A stretch of DNA of 64,000 nt from Streptomyces sp. H27-H1 (GTDB lineage: Bacteria > Actinomycetota > Actinomycetes > Streptomycetales > Streptomycetaceae). Below are positions 50,004 to 58,107 of this stretch, piece after piece. The stretch covers positions 1 through 64,000 of the forward strand of contig NZ_JAPNLJ010000038.1 in assembly GCF_026627445.1 (NCBI RefSeq), read 5' to 3'. Position 1 is the stretch's first letter. Each line of letters starts with the position of its first letter. The position numbers and the translations under genes are program-made. Below the pieces are notes generated by a model, which worked only from the letters and a program-made list of their open reading frames with translations, was not told the DNA's origin and did no database searches.

Positions 50004-51775
50004 GCTGGTTCTCCTTCGTCATGTACGGCGGGTGCCCCGGAGGACACCCAGAAGCGGATGCTCTCCAGGAGCACCACGAGTGCCACGAACACGGCGAGGG
50101 CCGTGAGCGCGACGGGGAAGTCCACGGCGCGCGACGCCAGGACGGAGGCCAGGACCGTGATCAACAGAACCCGGCCCTCGTGCCCGCCGATCGTCCGCAC
50201 CAGCCAGTGCGGGGGCGCGCCGGTGCCACCGCGGATGCGGTAGACGGTGTCGTAGTGATGGTAGGCGACCGCCGCGACCAGTCCGAATGCCGCCGGAAGG
50301 GCCCCGGGGACGTCCGCCTTGGCCGCGAGGATCAGGACGGTGGTGTACTCGGCGGCCCGGAAGACGGGCGGCACGAGCCAGTCGAGCGCTCCCTTGAGGG
50401 GCCGGGCGACGGCCGCGCCGGCGAGTACGGCGTAGAACACGGCGGCGACGATCACCTGGCGGGCCCCGAACCCGTAGGCCCAGGCCGCCCACAGCAGCGC
50501 CGCCGAGCCGATCAGGGCGGCGACGATCCCGGCGCCGGGGGCCATCCGCCCCACCAGGCGGCCCGCGAGCTCGGCGACCGGGCCCGAATCCGCCAGGTCC
50601 GCCAGGGCCCGGGCGGCCCGGTCGGTCCGCTTCGCCTTGCGGGTCAGCGAGCGCAGGACCCGGCCGGCGGTGGTGTAGAGCGCTCCGAAGGCGCAGCCGA
50701 CGAGCAGGGCGTAGAAGACGATCCGGGGGGTGGTCACGGCGGTCAGCACCGCGATCATGGCCCAGCGCTCGCCGATCGGGAGGATGATCATCCGCCGGAC
50801 CCAGACCGTCCAGCCGACGCTGTCGAGCTTGACCGACAGGGCGGCGGTGGGGCTCCCGGAAGGAGAGGCCGCAGCGGCCGCTGCGTCGTGGTTGGCCTCG
50901 TTGAAGGCGAAGTCCACGACGTGCCGGCAGGTCATCAGGATCATGGCGCCGAGGGCCAGGGCCCATACGTCGTCGCCGTTCCTGGCCGCGCCGAGGGCGA
51001 GGCCCGCGTAGAAGGAGTACTCCTTCGCGCGGTCGAACGTGGCGTCGAGCCAGGCGCCCATCGTCGAGTACTGGAGCGAGTAGCGGGCGAGCTGCCCGTC
51101 CGTGCAGTCCAGGACGAAGGAGACGAGGAGCAGCACGCCGGCCGCCACGTAGCCCCAGCGGTCGCCGGTGGCGGCGCAGCCGGCCGCGATCAGCGCGGTG
51201 ATCAGCGAGGCGGTGGTGACCTGGTTGGGGGTCAGTCCGCGGCGCGCGCACCAGCGGGCGATGTAGCGCGAGTACGGGCTGATGAAGAAGGTGGTGAAGA
51301 ACCCGTCGCGGGACTTCACGGCGGTGCGCAGCCGCACGGCCTCGTCGTCGACGGCCGCGACGGCGGCGGCCGCCGCCGCGCGCTCGGCGGTGGTGGCGGG
51401 CACTGCGGCGACGAGGGTGCCCAGCTCGGGGCGGTGCACGGGGGTGCCGGCGGCCTCGACGGCGGCGGCGAGCCGGTCGGGGTACGGTCCGTTGCCCACG
51501 GGCGCGGACGCGTCGAGGGCGGCGGCCCGGTCCAGGTCGGCGCGGGCGCCGGGCTGGACGGCGAGGGCGCCGGTGACGGCGCAGACGTCGAACCGCGGGT
51601 CGGTCAGCGCGAGGCGCAGCGCGTGCACGTGCCCGACGAACTCTCCGTCCACGACGGCCACCCGCTGGTCGGCGGGTACGAGCGCCAGCGCGGCGGCGGT
51701 GTCCGACGGGGTGGCCGCGGGTCGGACCTCGAAGCCGAGCGAGCGCAGCTCGTCGGCGAGCGCTGATCCGGGCAC
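50000..51775 (-). CDS. DUF5941 / CDP-alcohol phosphatidyltransferase fusion membrane protein
   Basis: 591 residues from GTG 51775. An N-terminal Rossmann-like region (about 1-145) precedes an intact CDP-AP motif, VLDCTDGQLARYSLQYSTMGAWLDATFDRAKEYSFY, where all aspartates including the last are present. Multiple membrane helices and the DUF5941 region follow. Conserved-looking sequence continues upstream of the GTG (LPTVILTGLP), and an AAGGAG site is placed ideally for a CTG at 51805, so the true start may be CTG 51805. It is the first gene of the seven-gene operon. Confidence 0.85.
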   Translation of the reverse strand: MPGSALADELRSLGFEVRPAATPSDTAAALALVPADQRVAVVDGEFVGHVHALRLALTDPRFDVCAVTGALAVQPGARADLDRAAALDASAPVGNGPYPDRLAAAVEAAGTPVHRPELGTLVAAVPATTAERAAAAAAVAAVDDEAVRLRTAVKSRDGFFTTFFISPYSRYIARWCARRGLTPNQVTTASLITALIAAGCAATGDRWGYVAAGVLLLVSFVLDCTDGQLARYSLQYSTMGAWLDATFDRAKEYSFYAGLALGAARNGDDVWALALGAMILMTCRHVVDFAFNEANHDAAAAAASPSGSPTAALSVKLDSVGWTVWVRRMIILPIGERWAMIAVLTAVTTPRIVFYALLVGCAFGALYTTAGRVLRSLTRKAKRTDRAARALADLADSGPVAELAGRLVGRMAPGAGIVAALIGSAALLWAAWAYGFGARQVIVAAVFYAVLAGAAVARPLKGALDWLVPPVFRAAEYTTVLILAAKADVPGALPAAFGLVAAVAYHHYDTVYRIRGGTGAPPHWLVRTIGGHEGRVLLITVLASVLASRAVDFPVALTALAVFVALVVLLESIRFWVSSGAPAVHDEGEPA

Positions 51776-51835
51776 CGGCAGGCCGGTAAGGATGACGGTC
51801 GGCAGACGAACTCACTCCTTGCACGCACACGGGTA

Positions 51836-52106
51836 ACGCGCGCCGGGTGGGCCGGCGGCGCGTCGGCAGAGGCTATCGGATGAACGGAATCGGGGGTTCA
51901 CCCCCTGTTTACGCCCCGATAAGCCGAAAATCACGGGCGCATGGGCCCTGTGCCGATCATCATTGACGATCGGCGGGAGCGATCACAAACCGCCCCTGGC
52001 GCAGCCGCTGTTAAAGTGGCCGCAGACGCGTACGAGTGCCGTCAAAGCGTCCTAATCGCCCGAATGTCACGCCGGACGTGACGAACGAAGGAAAGAGGTG
52101 GGGTTG
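51836..52106. other. Divergent intergenic region with inverted repeat
   Basis: 271 bases between the DUF5941 operon and a 26-codon ORF. GCCGATC (51952-51958) and GATCGGC (51968-51974) form an inverted repeat with a 9-base spacer. The region is comparatively AT-rich for this genome (TTTACG, TTAAAG), as expected for promoters in both directions. No further gene is supported. Confidence 0.4.
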
Positions 52107-52187
52107 ATGACCGTCGCAGTCGTCGCCGCCCAGCGCAGCGGACTCCGGTTCATCCCTCTCTCCTTCCGGGCGTCCGGCCGGGTCTGA
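52107..52187 (+). CDS. 26-codon leader ORF upstream of methyltransferase-GNAT gene
   Basis: ATG 52107 has a good GAGGTGGGG site and encodes MTVAVVAAQRSGLRFIPLSF followed by a short basic tail, ending at TGA 52185-52187, 48 bases before the next gene. It is isolated from any shadow of a larger gene and has a purposeful ribosome-binding site. It may be a regulatory leader peptide; no homology is recognised. Confidence 0.5.
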   Translation: MTVAVVAAQRSGLRFIPLSFRASGRV

Positions 52188-52235
52188 TCACACCGATCAC
52201 CCCCGTCGGCCGGAGCCCCCGTTCAAGGGTTCACG

Positions 52236-53555
52236 TTGACCGACCACACCGGTAACACCAACAACTCCCACACCACCGATTTCGACACCCAGAGCGACCT
52301 CTTTTTCGAGGCGTTCCTGGAGCTGCACCGCGGCCTGCCCCGGCAGTCCCCCGGCTCCGAGGCCACCACCCGCCACCTGCTGTCCCTGTGCGGACCGCTG
52401 CCCGAGCGGCCCCGCGTCCTGGACCTGGGCTGCGGCCCCGGCCCCAGCGCCCTGCTGCTCGCCGCCGAGGCGGGCGGCGGCGGGGCCGATGTCACCGCCG
52501 TCGATCTCCAGGACGGCTTCCTCGAGGAGCTCCGTGCGGCCGCCGCGGCCCGCGGGCTCACCGGCCGGGTCCGCGCCGTCAAGGCGGACATGGGCGACCT
52601 CACATGTCCGGACGGTTCCTTCGACCTCGTATGGGCCGAGGGCTCCGCCTACAACATCGGCTTCGCCACCGCGCTCGCACGGTGGAAGCGACTGCTCGCC
52701 CCCGGCGGCACCCTGGTGCTGAGCGAGTGCGAATGGACCGTCGAGGAACCCTCCGCCGGGGTCCGCGCCTTCTGGGACCCGCACTACGCGCTGCGCTCCA
52801 CCGCCCGCAACCTGGCCGCCGTCCAGGCCGCCGGCTACCAGGTGCTCGGCGTCCACCGGCAGCCCGAGTCCGACTGGGCCGCCTACTACGGCCCCCTCGG
52901 CGAGCGGGCCGCCGGGGCGCCGGAACCCGCCGGGCCCGAGGCCGCGGCCGCGCTGGGCTTCGTACGCGAGGAGATCGACGTACGGGAGCGGTACGGGCAC
53001 GAGTACGGATACACCGCCTACGTCCTGCGGCCGGTGACGGCCGGGGACGGCGGCGCCTGGCACGTGCGCCCCGAGGCGGCCGGGGACGCGGCCGCCGTGC
53101 ACGCGGTGAACTCGGCGGCCTTCGAGACCCCGGCCGAGGCCGACCTCGTGGACGCACTGCGCGGGGACGGCTCCTGGCTGCCCGGCCTCTCCTACGTGGC
53201 CGAGGGCCCGGACGGGTCGGTCGCGGCGTACGCCCTGCTGACCCGGTGCGAGGTGGACGGGGTGGCGGCGCTCGCCCTCGCCCCGGTGGCCACCACTCCC
53301 GCGCTCCAGCGCTCGGGCGCCGGAAGCGCGGTCGTACGGGCGCTGCTCGCGGCGGCCGCGGCGCGCGGGGAGGGGCTGGTGCTCGTCCTCGGGCATCCCG
53401 CGTACTACCGGCGCTTCGGGTTCGCACCGGCTTCGCGCTTCGGGATCCGGGCACCCTTCGAGGTGCCCGACGAGGCGATGATGGCTCTGGTGCTCGACGA
53501 CGCGGTGCCGGTTCCGACGGGCACGATCAAGTACCCCGCGCCGTTCGGGATCTGA
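52236..53555 (+). CDS. Fusion of class I SAM methyltransferase and GNAT acetyltransferase
   Basis: 439 residues from TTG 52236 with AAGGG upstream. Residues about 35-185 are a SAM-dependent methyltransferase: RPRVLDLGCGPGPSALLLAAEAG (motif I), VTAVDLQDGFLEELR, GSFDLVWAEGSAYNIGF, LLAPGGTLVLSECEW. Residues about 273-439 are a YhbS-like N-acetyltransferase: WHVRPEAAGDAAAVHAVNSAAF, LSYVAEGPDGSVAAYALLTRCEVDG, LAPVATTPALQRSGAGSAVVRALLAAA, VLVLGHPAYYRRFGFAPAS. The two enzymes are normally separate. The substrate is unknown. Confidence 0.88.
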   Translation: MTDHTGNTNNSHTTDFDTQSDLFFEAFLELHRGLPRQSPGSEATTRHLLSLCGPLPERPRVLDLGCGPGPSALLLAAEAGGGGADVTAVDLQDGFLEELRAAAAARGLTGRVRAVKADMGDLTCPDGSFDLVWAEGSAYNIGFATALARWKRLLAPGGTLVLSECEWTVEEPSAGVRAFWDPHYALRSTARNLAAVQAAGYQVLGVHRQPESDWAAYYGPLGERAAGAPEPAGPEAAAALGFVREEIDVRERYGHEYGYTAYVLRPVTAGDGGAWHVRPEAAGDAAAVHAVNSAAFETPAEADLVDALRGDGSWLPGLSYVAEGPDGSVAAYALLTRCEVDGVAALALAPVATTPALQRSGAGSAVVRALLAAAAARGEGLVLVLGHPAYYRRFGFAPASRFGIRAPFEVPDEAMMALVLDDAVPVPTGTIKYPAPFGI

Positions 53556-53561
53556 TGCACT

Positions 53562-53580
53562 GTCCGGTCCCAGGCCGGAC
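53562..53580. terminator. Hairpin after the methyltransferase-GNAT gene
   Basis: GTCCGG and CCGGAC flank a 7-base loop, six bases after the stop codon. The stem is short and lacks a T-tract; a weak terminator is the best reading. Confidence 0.4.
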
Positions 53581-53716
53581 GAACCGAACGCCCGGGACGG
53601 TCCGCTCCTCGTCGCTTATCACGCGGCGGGGGGCGGACATGCGCGGATCACCGAAGTGCGGGCAATCACCTTTTGTACGGCAGACTGAAAGCTGAAGTCC
53701 GAAGCGAAGGATGGGT

Positions 53717-54316
53717 ATGCCGACCACACCAGCCACCGCCGCGAACAGTGCGACCACGGGCACCAGCGCTCAAGAACCGATCATGCTCGAACTGGTCGAC
53801 GAGTCCGGCACCACCATCGGCACCGCGGAGAAACTCGCCGCTCATCAGGCGCCGGGTCAGCTGCACCGGGCGTTCTCCGTGTTCCTCTTCGACGAGCAGG
53901 GCCGGATGCTGCTCCAGCAGCGCGCCCTCGGGAAGTACCACTCCCCCGGCGTCTGGTCGAACACGTGCTGCGGCCACCCCTATCCCGGAGAGTCGCCGTT
54001 CGCGGCCGCGGCCCGGCGGACCCACGAGGAGCTGGGCCTCTCGCCCTCGCTGCTCGCGGAGGCGGGGACGGTGCGCTACAACCATCCGGACCCCGCGTCG
54101 GGGCTCGTGGAGCAGGAGTACAACCACCTGTTCGTGGGACTCGCGCAGGCTTCCGCGCGGCCGGATCCCGAAGAGATCTCGGACACCGCCTTCGTGACCG
54201 CCGAGGAACTCGCGAAGCGGCACGCCGAGGCCCCGTTCTCGGCCTGGTTCATGACCGTGCTGGACGCGGCCCGGCCCGCGATCCGCGAGCTGACGGGCGA
54301 CGCGGCGGGCTGGTAG
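53717..54316 (+). CDS. idi: Isopentenyl-diphosphate delta-isomerase, type 1
   Basis: 199 residues. ATG 53717 is chosen because GAAGG abuts ATG 53711 but is six bases from 53717. The Nudix-like IDI fold shows FSVFLFDEQGRMLLQQRALGKYHSPGVWSNTCCGHPYPGE (catalytic Cys in the CGHP motif), AAARRTHEELGL and EQEYNHLFVG (catalytic Glu). It interconverts isopentenyl and dimethylallyl diphosphate. Precursor supply for hopanoids is a plausible role although the gene is some 9 kb from that operon. Confidence 0.93.
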   Translation: MPTTPATAANSATTGTSAQEPIMLELVDESGTTIGTAEKLAAHQAPGQLHRAFSVFLFDEQGRMLLQQRALGKYHSPGVWSNTCCGHPYPGESPFAAAARRTHEELGLSPSLLAEAGTVRYNHPDPASGLVEQEYNHLFVGLAQASARPDPEEISDTAFVTAEELAKRHAEAPFSAWFMTVLDAARPAIRELTGDAAGW

Positions 54317-54330
54317 CGGCCCCCGCGGGC

Positions 54331-54849
54331 TCAGACCGCCGAGGTCGGGATGGCGGCGGGTGACGCGAGCGCCGCGTTGAGCGGCAGGGCCGCCCAGATC
54401 ACCTTGCCGCCCGTAGAGGTGTGCTCCACGTCGCAGACCCCGCCTGCCTCCAGCGTGATCTCCCTGACGAGGAGGAGGCCCCGGCCGCCGGTCTGGCCGA
54501 AGTCGGCCTCCAGCGCCTTGGGGCGGTACGGGTGGTTGTCCTCGACCGCCACCCGTACCCACTCCCGGCCGATGGCCACTTCCACCGCGACCTCCGGCGA
54601 GAGCAGGGCCGCGTGGCGGACCGAGTTCGTCACCAGTTCGGAGACGATCAGCAGCAGGGAGTAGACCAGGTCCAGGTCGGCCGGCACCCCCTGGCGGCCG
54701 AGCAGGTCACGCACCGCGCGGCGGGCCTGCGGAACGGATTCTTCTACTGCGGGTGCCGTGAATCGCCACACCCCCTCGTACGCGAGGGGGGAGGCCTCGA
54801 CCTCTGGCTCCTCCGCCTTGACTGGCGGGACGCTCCCGCTCACATCCAT
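54331..54849 (-). CDS. ATP-binding anti-sigma-regulator-type protein (HATPase_c)
   Basis: 172 residues from ATG 54849, preceded by GGGGGCCGGGAA; GTG 54885 is an alternative. A single RsbW/SpoIIAB-type HATPase domain is present: RRAVRDLLGRQGVPADLDLVYSLLLIVSELVTNSVRHA (N box), VEDNHPYRPKAL (G1-like) and GGRGLLLVREI. Streptomyces has many such orphan proteins; targets are usually sigma factors or anti-anti-sigma partners, none of which is encoded nearby. It converges on idi. Confidence 0.85.
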   Translation of the reverse strand: MDVSGSVPPVKAEEPEVEASPLAYEGVWRFTAPAVEESVPQARRAVRDLLGRQGVPADLDLVYSLLLIVSELVTNSVRHAALLSPEVAVEVAIGREWVRVAVEDNHPYRPKALEADFGQTGGRGLLLVREITLEAGGVCDVEHTSTGGKVIWAALPLNAALASPAAIPTSAV

Positions 54850-54979
54850 TTCCCGGCCCCCGTCTTCACGCTCGATCGTCTGCACACGTCAAGAGTGGGG
54901 ACCGGACCGCTCCGGGCTGGACCGCTGACCAGAAGTCAGCATCAATCGGACACTTTCTGACCGCTGGCGTATGACAGAG

Positions 54980-55681
54980 TCAGTTGTTCGACCGTTCCTG
55001 ATCTTCTGAGGGAAGCTTCTCGGCCGCCCGGGGCGTTTCGGCCACACCGACCCCCGCCCCCGCCGGCGTCACAGGAACCTCGTCGTCCCTGACCAAGCCC
55101 AGGATGCGGCGGGCTCCCATGCCCACGGCGATCAGACTCAGACCGTCGAACAGCAGCGCGAGGGAGAAGAACGCTCCGATCACGTACAGGCTGCTGCTGG
55201 GCCAATTGGAGAGGATCAGCAGGCCCAGCAGGATGCCGAAGGCGCCCTGGACCAGGGTCAGCCCGAGGTGCGCGCCGCGCACCACCACGGCGCCCGCCAG
55301 CCGGAACACCCCGCCGGTGAGGAACAGCAGCGCGGCGAACATGGTCAGTGCCTCCGCGCTCGCCTCCGGGCGGCGCAGGATCACGAAGCCGGCCGCCATG
55401 TTGATCGCGGCGACGATGACGGCGAGCCAGAAATAGTTGCTCTTGCGGGACTGGATCGCCTGGAGCAGCCCCACCACGCCGCCGGCCAGCAGCAGCCAGC
55501 CGAAGAGGAACATCGTGGTCAGGGTGGCGACGCCGGTGTAGACGAGGCCCACCAGCCCGGCCACCACCAAGAGCGCGCCTAGCAGTGCCATCAGCGCGAA
55601 ACTGCGGCTGACCTTCTTCTTGTCGTCCTTCATGCCCTCGGGACCCTTGCGGTCCGCATGCTCGGCACTGTCTGCGCCCAT
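54980..55681 (-). CDS. HdeD family (DUF308) membrane protein
   Basis: 233 residues from ATG 55681 (MGADSAEHADRKGPEGMKDDKKK) with AAGGTGG upstream. Six membrane helices in three pairs form the HdeD/DUF308 pattern, for example ALMALLGALLVVAGLVGLVYTG, FLFGWLLLAGGVVGLLQAI, YFWLAVIVAAINMAAGFVIL and GAFGILLGLLILSNWP. The C terminus is hydrophilic. HdeD relates to acid-stress tolerance in enterobacteria; no role is established here. The much longer open frame in this phase is a shadow. Confidence 0.85.
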   Translation of the reverse strand: MGADSAEHADRKGPEGMKDDKKKVSRSFALMALLGALLVVAGLVGLVYTGVATLTTMFLFGWLLLAGGVVGLLQAIQSRKSNYFWLAVIVAAINMAAGFVILRRPEASAEALTMFAALLFLTGGVFRLAGAVVVRGAHLGLTLVQGAFGILLGLLILSNWPSSSLYVIGAFFSLALLFDGLSLIAVGMGARRILGLVRDDEVPVTPAGAGVGVAETPRAAEKLPSEDQERSNN

Positions 55682-55757
55682 GGACGCGCCACCTTTCAGC
55701 ACCCCCCGCACGGCCCCCACTGCCTGCCGGTCCACCGATCTGCCGGGTACCGGTCTC

Positions 55758-55789
55758 TTGATCATAGGTTTCACCGCCCGGGATAGCAT
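55758..55789 (+). promoter_or_regulatory. Candidate promoter giving a leaderless enoyl-CoA hydratase mRNA
   Basis: TTGATC (55758-55763) and TAGCAT (55784-55789) resemble -35 and -10 hexamers, with a rather long 20-bp spacer. The ATG at 55797 is eight bases beyond the -10 and no ribosome-binding site precedes it, so transcription and translation may start together. Confidence 0.45.
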
Positions 55790-55796
55790 CCGGCGC

Positions 55797-56582
55797 ATGG
55801 ACGCAGCCCACGCCGCCGAGGCAACGCAGGCACCCCGCGGAGCCCTCCTCACCGACGTCTCCGACGGGGTCGCCACCGTCGTGATCTCGCACCCCGCCAA
55901 GCGCAACGCCATGACGGCCGCGATGTGGCGCGGGCTGCCGGAGCTGCTCGCCGGGCTCGCGGCGGATCCCGCCGTACGGGTACTGGTCCTCACGGGGGCC
56001 GGCGAGACCTTCTGCGCGGGGGCCGACATCTCCTCGCTGACCGGGGCCGAGGACCCGCAGGCCCTGGCCGTGGCAGCGGAGGAGGCGCTCGCCGCCTTCC
56101 CCAAGCCCACCCTGGCCGCGATCCGCGGGTTCTGCGTGGGCGGGGGCAGCCAGCTGGCCGCCGCCTGCGATCTGCGCTTCGCGGAGGAGGGGGCTTCCTT
56201 CGGGGTGACGCCGGCGAAGCTGGGCATCGTGTACCCGGCCTCGTCCACCCGGCGGCTCGCCTCCCTGGTGGGTCCGGCAGCCGCCAAGTACCTGCTCTTC
56301 TCCGCCCAGTTGATCGACGCGGAGCGGGCGCTGCGTACGGGACTGCTGGACGAGCTGCTGCCGGCGGGGCAGCTGTCGAAGCGGGTGGCCGAGTTCGCTC
56401 GGATCCTGGCCACGCGCTCACAGCTCACGCAGGCTTCGGCGAAGGAGTTCGCGGACGGCCGCACGGACCGGGACGCGTACTGGGCGGCGCAGGCGGCCGG
56501 AAGCGGAGACACCGCCGAGGGGGTCGCCGCCTTCCTGGAACGGCGCGCGCCCGCCTTCACCTGGACTCCGCCGACGGGGTGA
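55797..56582 (+). CDS. Enoyl-CoA hydratase/isomerase family protein
   Basis: 261 residues from ATG 55797 (MDAAHAAEATQAPRGALL). Crotonase-fold motifs are ISHPAKRNAMTAAMWRGLPELL, LVLTGAGETFCAGADISSLTG (oxyanion region), FPKPTLAAIRGFCVGGGSQLAAACDLRFA and FGVTPAKLGIVYPASSTRRLASLVG. One of the two catalytic Glu positions is replaced by Pro/Ala around VYPASS, so the reaction may be isomerisation or another crotonase activity rather than hydration. Confidence 0.85.
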   Translation: MDAAHAAEATQAPRGALLTDVSDGVATVVISHPAKRNAMTAAMWRGLPELLAGLAADPAVRVLVLTGAGETFCAGADISSLTGAEDPQALAVAAEEALAAFPKPTLAAIRGFCVGGGSQLAAACDLRFAEEGASFGVTPAKLGIVYPASSTRRLASLVGPAAAKYLLFSAQLIDAERALRTGLLDELLPAGQLSKRVAEFARILATRSQLTQASAKEFADGRTDRDAYWAAQAAGSGDTAEGVAAFLERRAPAFTWTPPTG

Positions 56583-56749
56583 GCGGGCCGAGCCGCGCGG
56601 CCTGCGAGCTCCCGCTGGCCCGGCCCGCGCCGGCCTTGCCCGCGCCGCCCCTCCCGTAAGCCCGGCGCCGTGCGCCCGCCCTCCCCGCTCCGGAGCCCGT
56701 CCTGTACCCCGTCGCCGCCGCATGCCTGTCCGTCGCCCTCCTCCTCGGG

Positions 56750-57973
56750 GTGCTGGCCTTCGCCGTACTGCGCCCGCGCGGACTGCCGGAGGCCGCGGCG
56801 GCCGTGCCCGCCGCCGGGGTGCTCGTCGAACTGGGCGTCGTACCGCCCGCCGACGCGTGGGCGCAGACCCGCGAGCTGCTGCCGGTGGTCGGCTTCCTCG
56901 CTGTCATCCTGGCGCTGGCCCGGCTCTGCGCCGACGAGGGGCTTTTCCAGGCCGCCGGGGCCGCGGTGGCCCGGCGGGCGGCGGGGCGCGGCCCGGTGGC
57001 GCTGCTCGGCGGGGTGTTCGCCGTCGCCTCCGTCGTCACCGCCGCGCTGAGCCTGGACGCGACCGTGGTGCTGCTGACCCCGGTGGTGCTGGCGACCGCC
57101 TCCCGGCTGGGGGCCCGGCCGCGCCCGCACGTCTACGCCACCGCGCACCTGGCGAACTCCGCCTCGCTCCTCCTGCCGGTCTCCAACCTCACCAATCTGC
57201 TCGCCTTCGCCGCGAGCGGGCTGTCCTTCACCCGGTTCGCGGCGCTGATGGCCTTGCCGTGGCTGGCGGCGATCGCAGTGGAGTACGCGGTGTTCCGCCG
57301 CTACTTCCGGACCGACCTGGCGGCCGCCCCGGAGCACGTCCCGGAAGCCGCGGAGCCGGCGCCGATGCCCTGGTTCGCGGCCGGTGTGCTCGCGCTGACC
57401 CTGGCCGGCTTCGCGCTCGCCTCCTTCGCGGGGGCCAGCCCCGCCTGGGCGGCGCTGGCGGGCACGCTGGTCCTCGCCGTACGGGCGCTGCGGCGCCGGG
57501 AAACCACTGCGGTGCGGATCCTGCGCTCGGCGGCGCCCGCCTTCTGCCTGTTCGTGCTGGCGCTGGGGGTGGTGGTGCGGGCGGTCGTGGACCACGGGCT
57601 CGGGGACGCACTGCAGCGGGTGACCCCGGCCGGGGATTCGCTGCCCGCGCTGCTCGCGGTGGCGGCGGTGGCCGCCGTGCTGGCCAACCTGATCAACAAT
57701 CTGCCCGCGGTACTGGCCCTGCTCCCGGTGGCCTCGGCGGGTGGCGCGGGGCCGGTGCTGGCGGTGCTGATCGGGGTGAACATCGGGCCGAACCTGACCT
57801 ACGCGGGCTCGCTGGCCACGCTGCTCTGGCGGCGGATCCTGCACGGCGACGGCGTCGGCGCGGATCTGGTGACGCTCCGGGACTTCACCCGGCTCGGGCT
57901 GCTGACCACCGTCCCGGCGCTCGCGGCGGCGGTGACGGCGCTGTGGGCGGCCCTTGGCCTCCTCGGTGCATGA
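56750..57973 (+). CDS. ArsB/SLC13-type membrane permease
   Basis: 407 residues as annotated from GTG 56750, with about ten membrane helices. Family features include LLPVVGFLAVILALARLCADEGLFQ, ALSLDATVVLLTPVVLATA, NSASLLLPVSNLTNLLAF and LANLINNLPAVLALLP, which match the arsenite/citrate permease superfamily. The frame continues upstream through a hydrophobic stretch (YPVAAACLSVALLLGVLAF) that would be the first helix. A CTG at 56702 lies six bases after GGAG, so the true start may be CTG 56702. The transported ion is unknown. Confidence 0.82.
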   Translation: MLAFAVLRPRGLPEAAAAVPAAGVLVELGVVPPADAWAQTRELLPVVGFLAVILALARLCADEGLFQAAGAAVARRAAGRGPVALLGGVFAVASVVTAALSLDATVVLLTPVVLATASRLGARPRPHVYATAHLANSASLLLPVSNLTNLLAFAASGLSFTRFAALMALPWLAAIAVEYAVFRRYFRTDLAAAPEHVPEAAEPAPMPWFAAGVLALTLAGFALASFAGASPAWAALAGTLVLAVRALRRRETTAVRILRSAAPAFCLFVLALGVVVRAVVDHGLGDALQRVTPAGDSLPALLAVAAVAAVLANLINNLPAVLALLPVASAGGAGPVLAVLIGVNIGPNLTYAGSLATLLWRRILHGDGVGADLVTLRDFTRLGLLTTVPALAAAVTALWAALGLLGA

Positions 57974-58040
57974 CCCGCCGCCTCGGTGCGTGACCGGCCG
58001 CCTCGGTGCGTGACCGGCCTCCTCGGTACGTGACCGGCCG
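57961..58040. repeat. Four exact-period 20-bp tandem repeats
   Basis: Units at 57961, 57981, 58001 and 58021 follow the consensus CCTCGGTGCGTGACCGGCCG with one or two changes each. The first unit contains the stop codon of the permease gene. Downstream, 58041-58092 is G-rich with runs of three to five G. Origin by slippage is likely; each unit can form a small ACCG/CGGT stem with its neighbour, so a terminator role is possible. Confidence 0.85.
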
Positions 58041-58107
58041 CCCGGAACGCGGGGCGGGCGCCGGGGCGGGGCGGCGAGGGCGGGGGCGCGGATAGGATCG
58101 GCAGATC

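Noticed and set aside
54980-57844. A 954-codon open frame on the minus strand
   Set aside because: Only the C-terminal 233 codons (HdeD-like) are protein-like and have a ribosome-binding site; the rest is antisense to the enoyl-CoA hydratase and permease genes.
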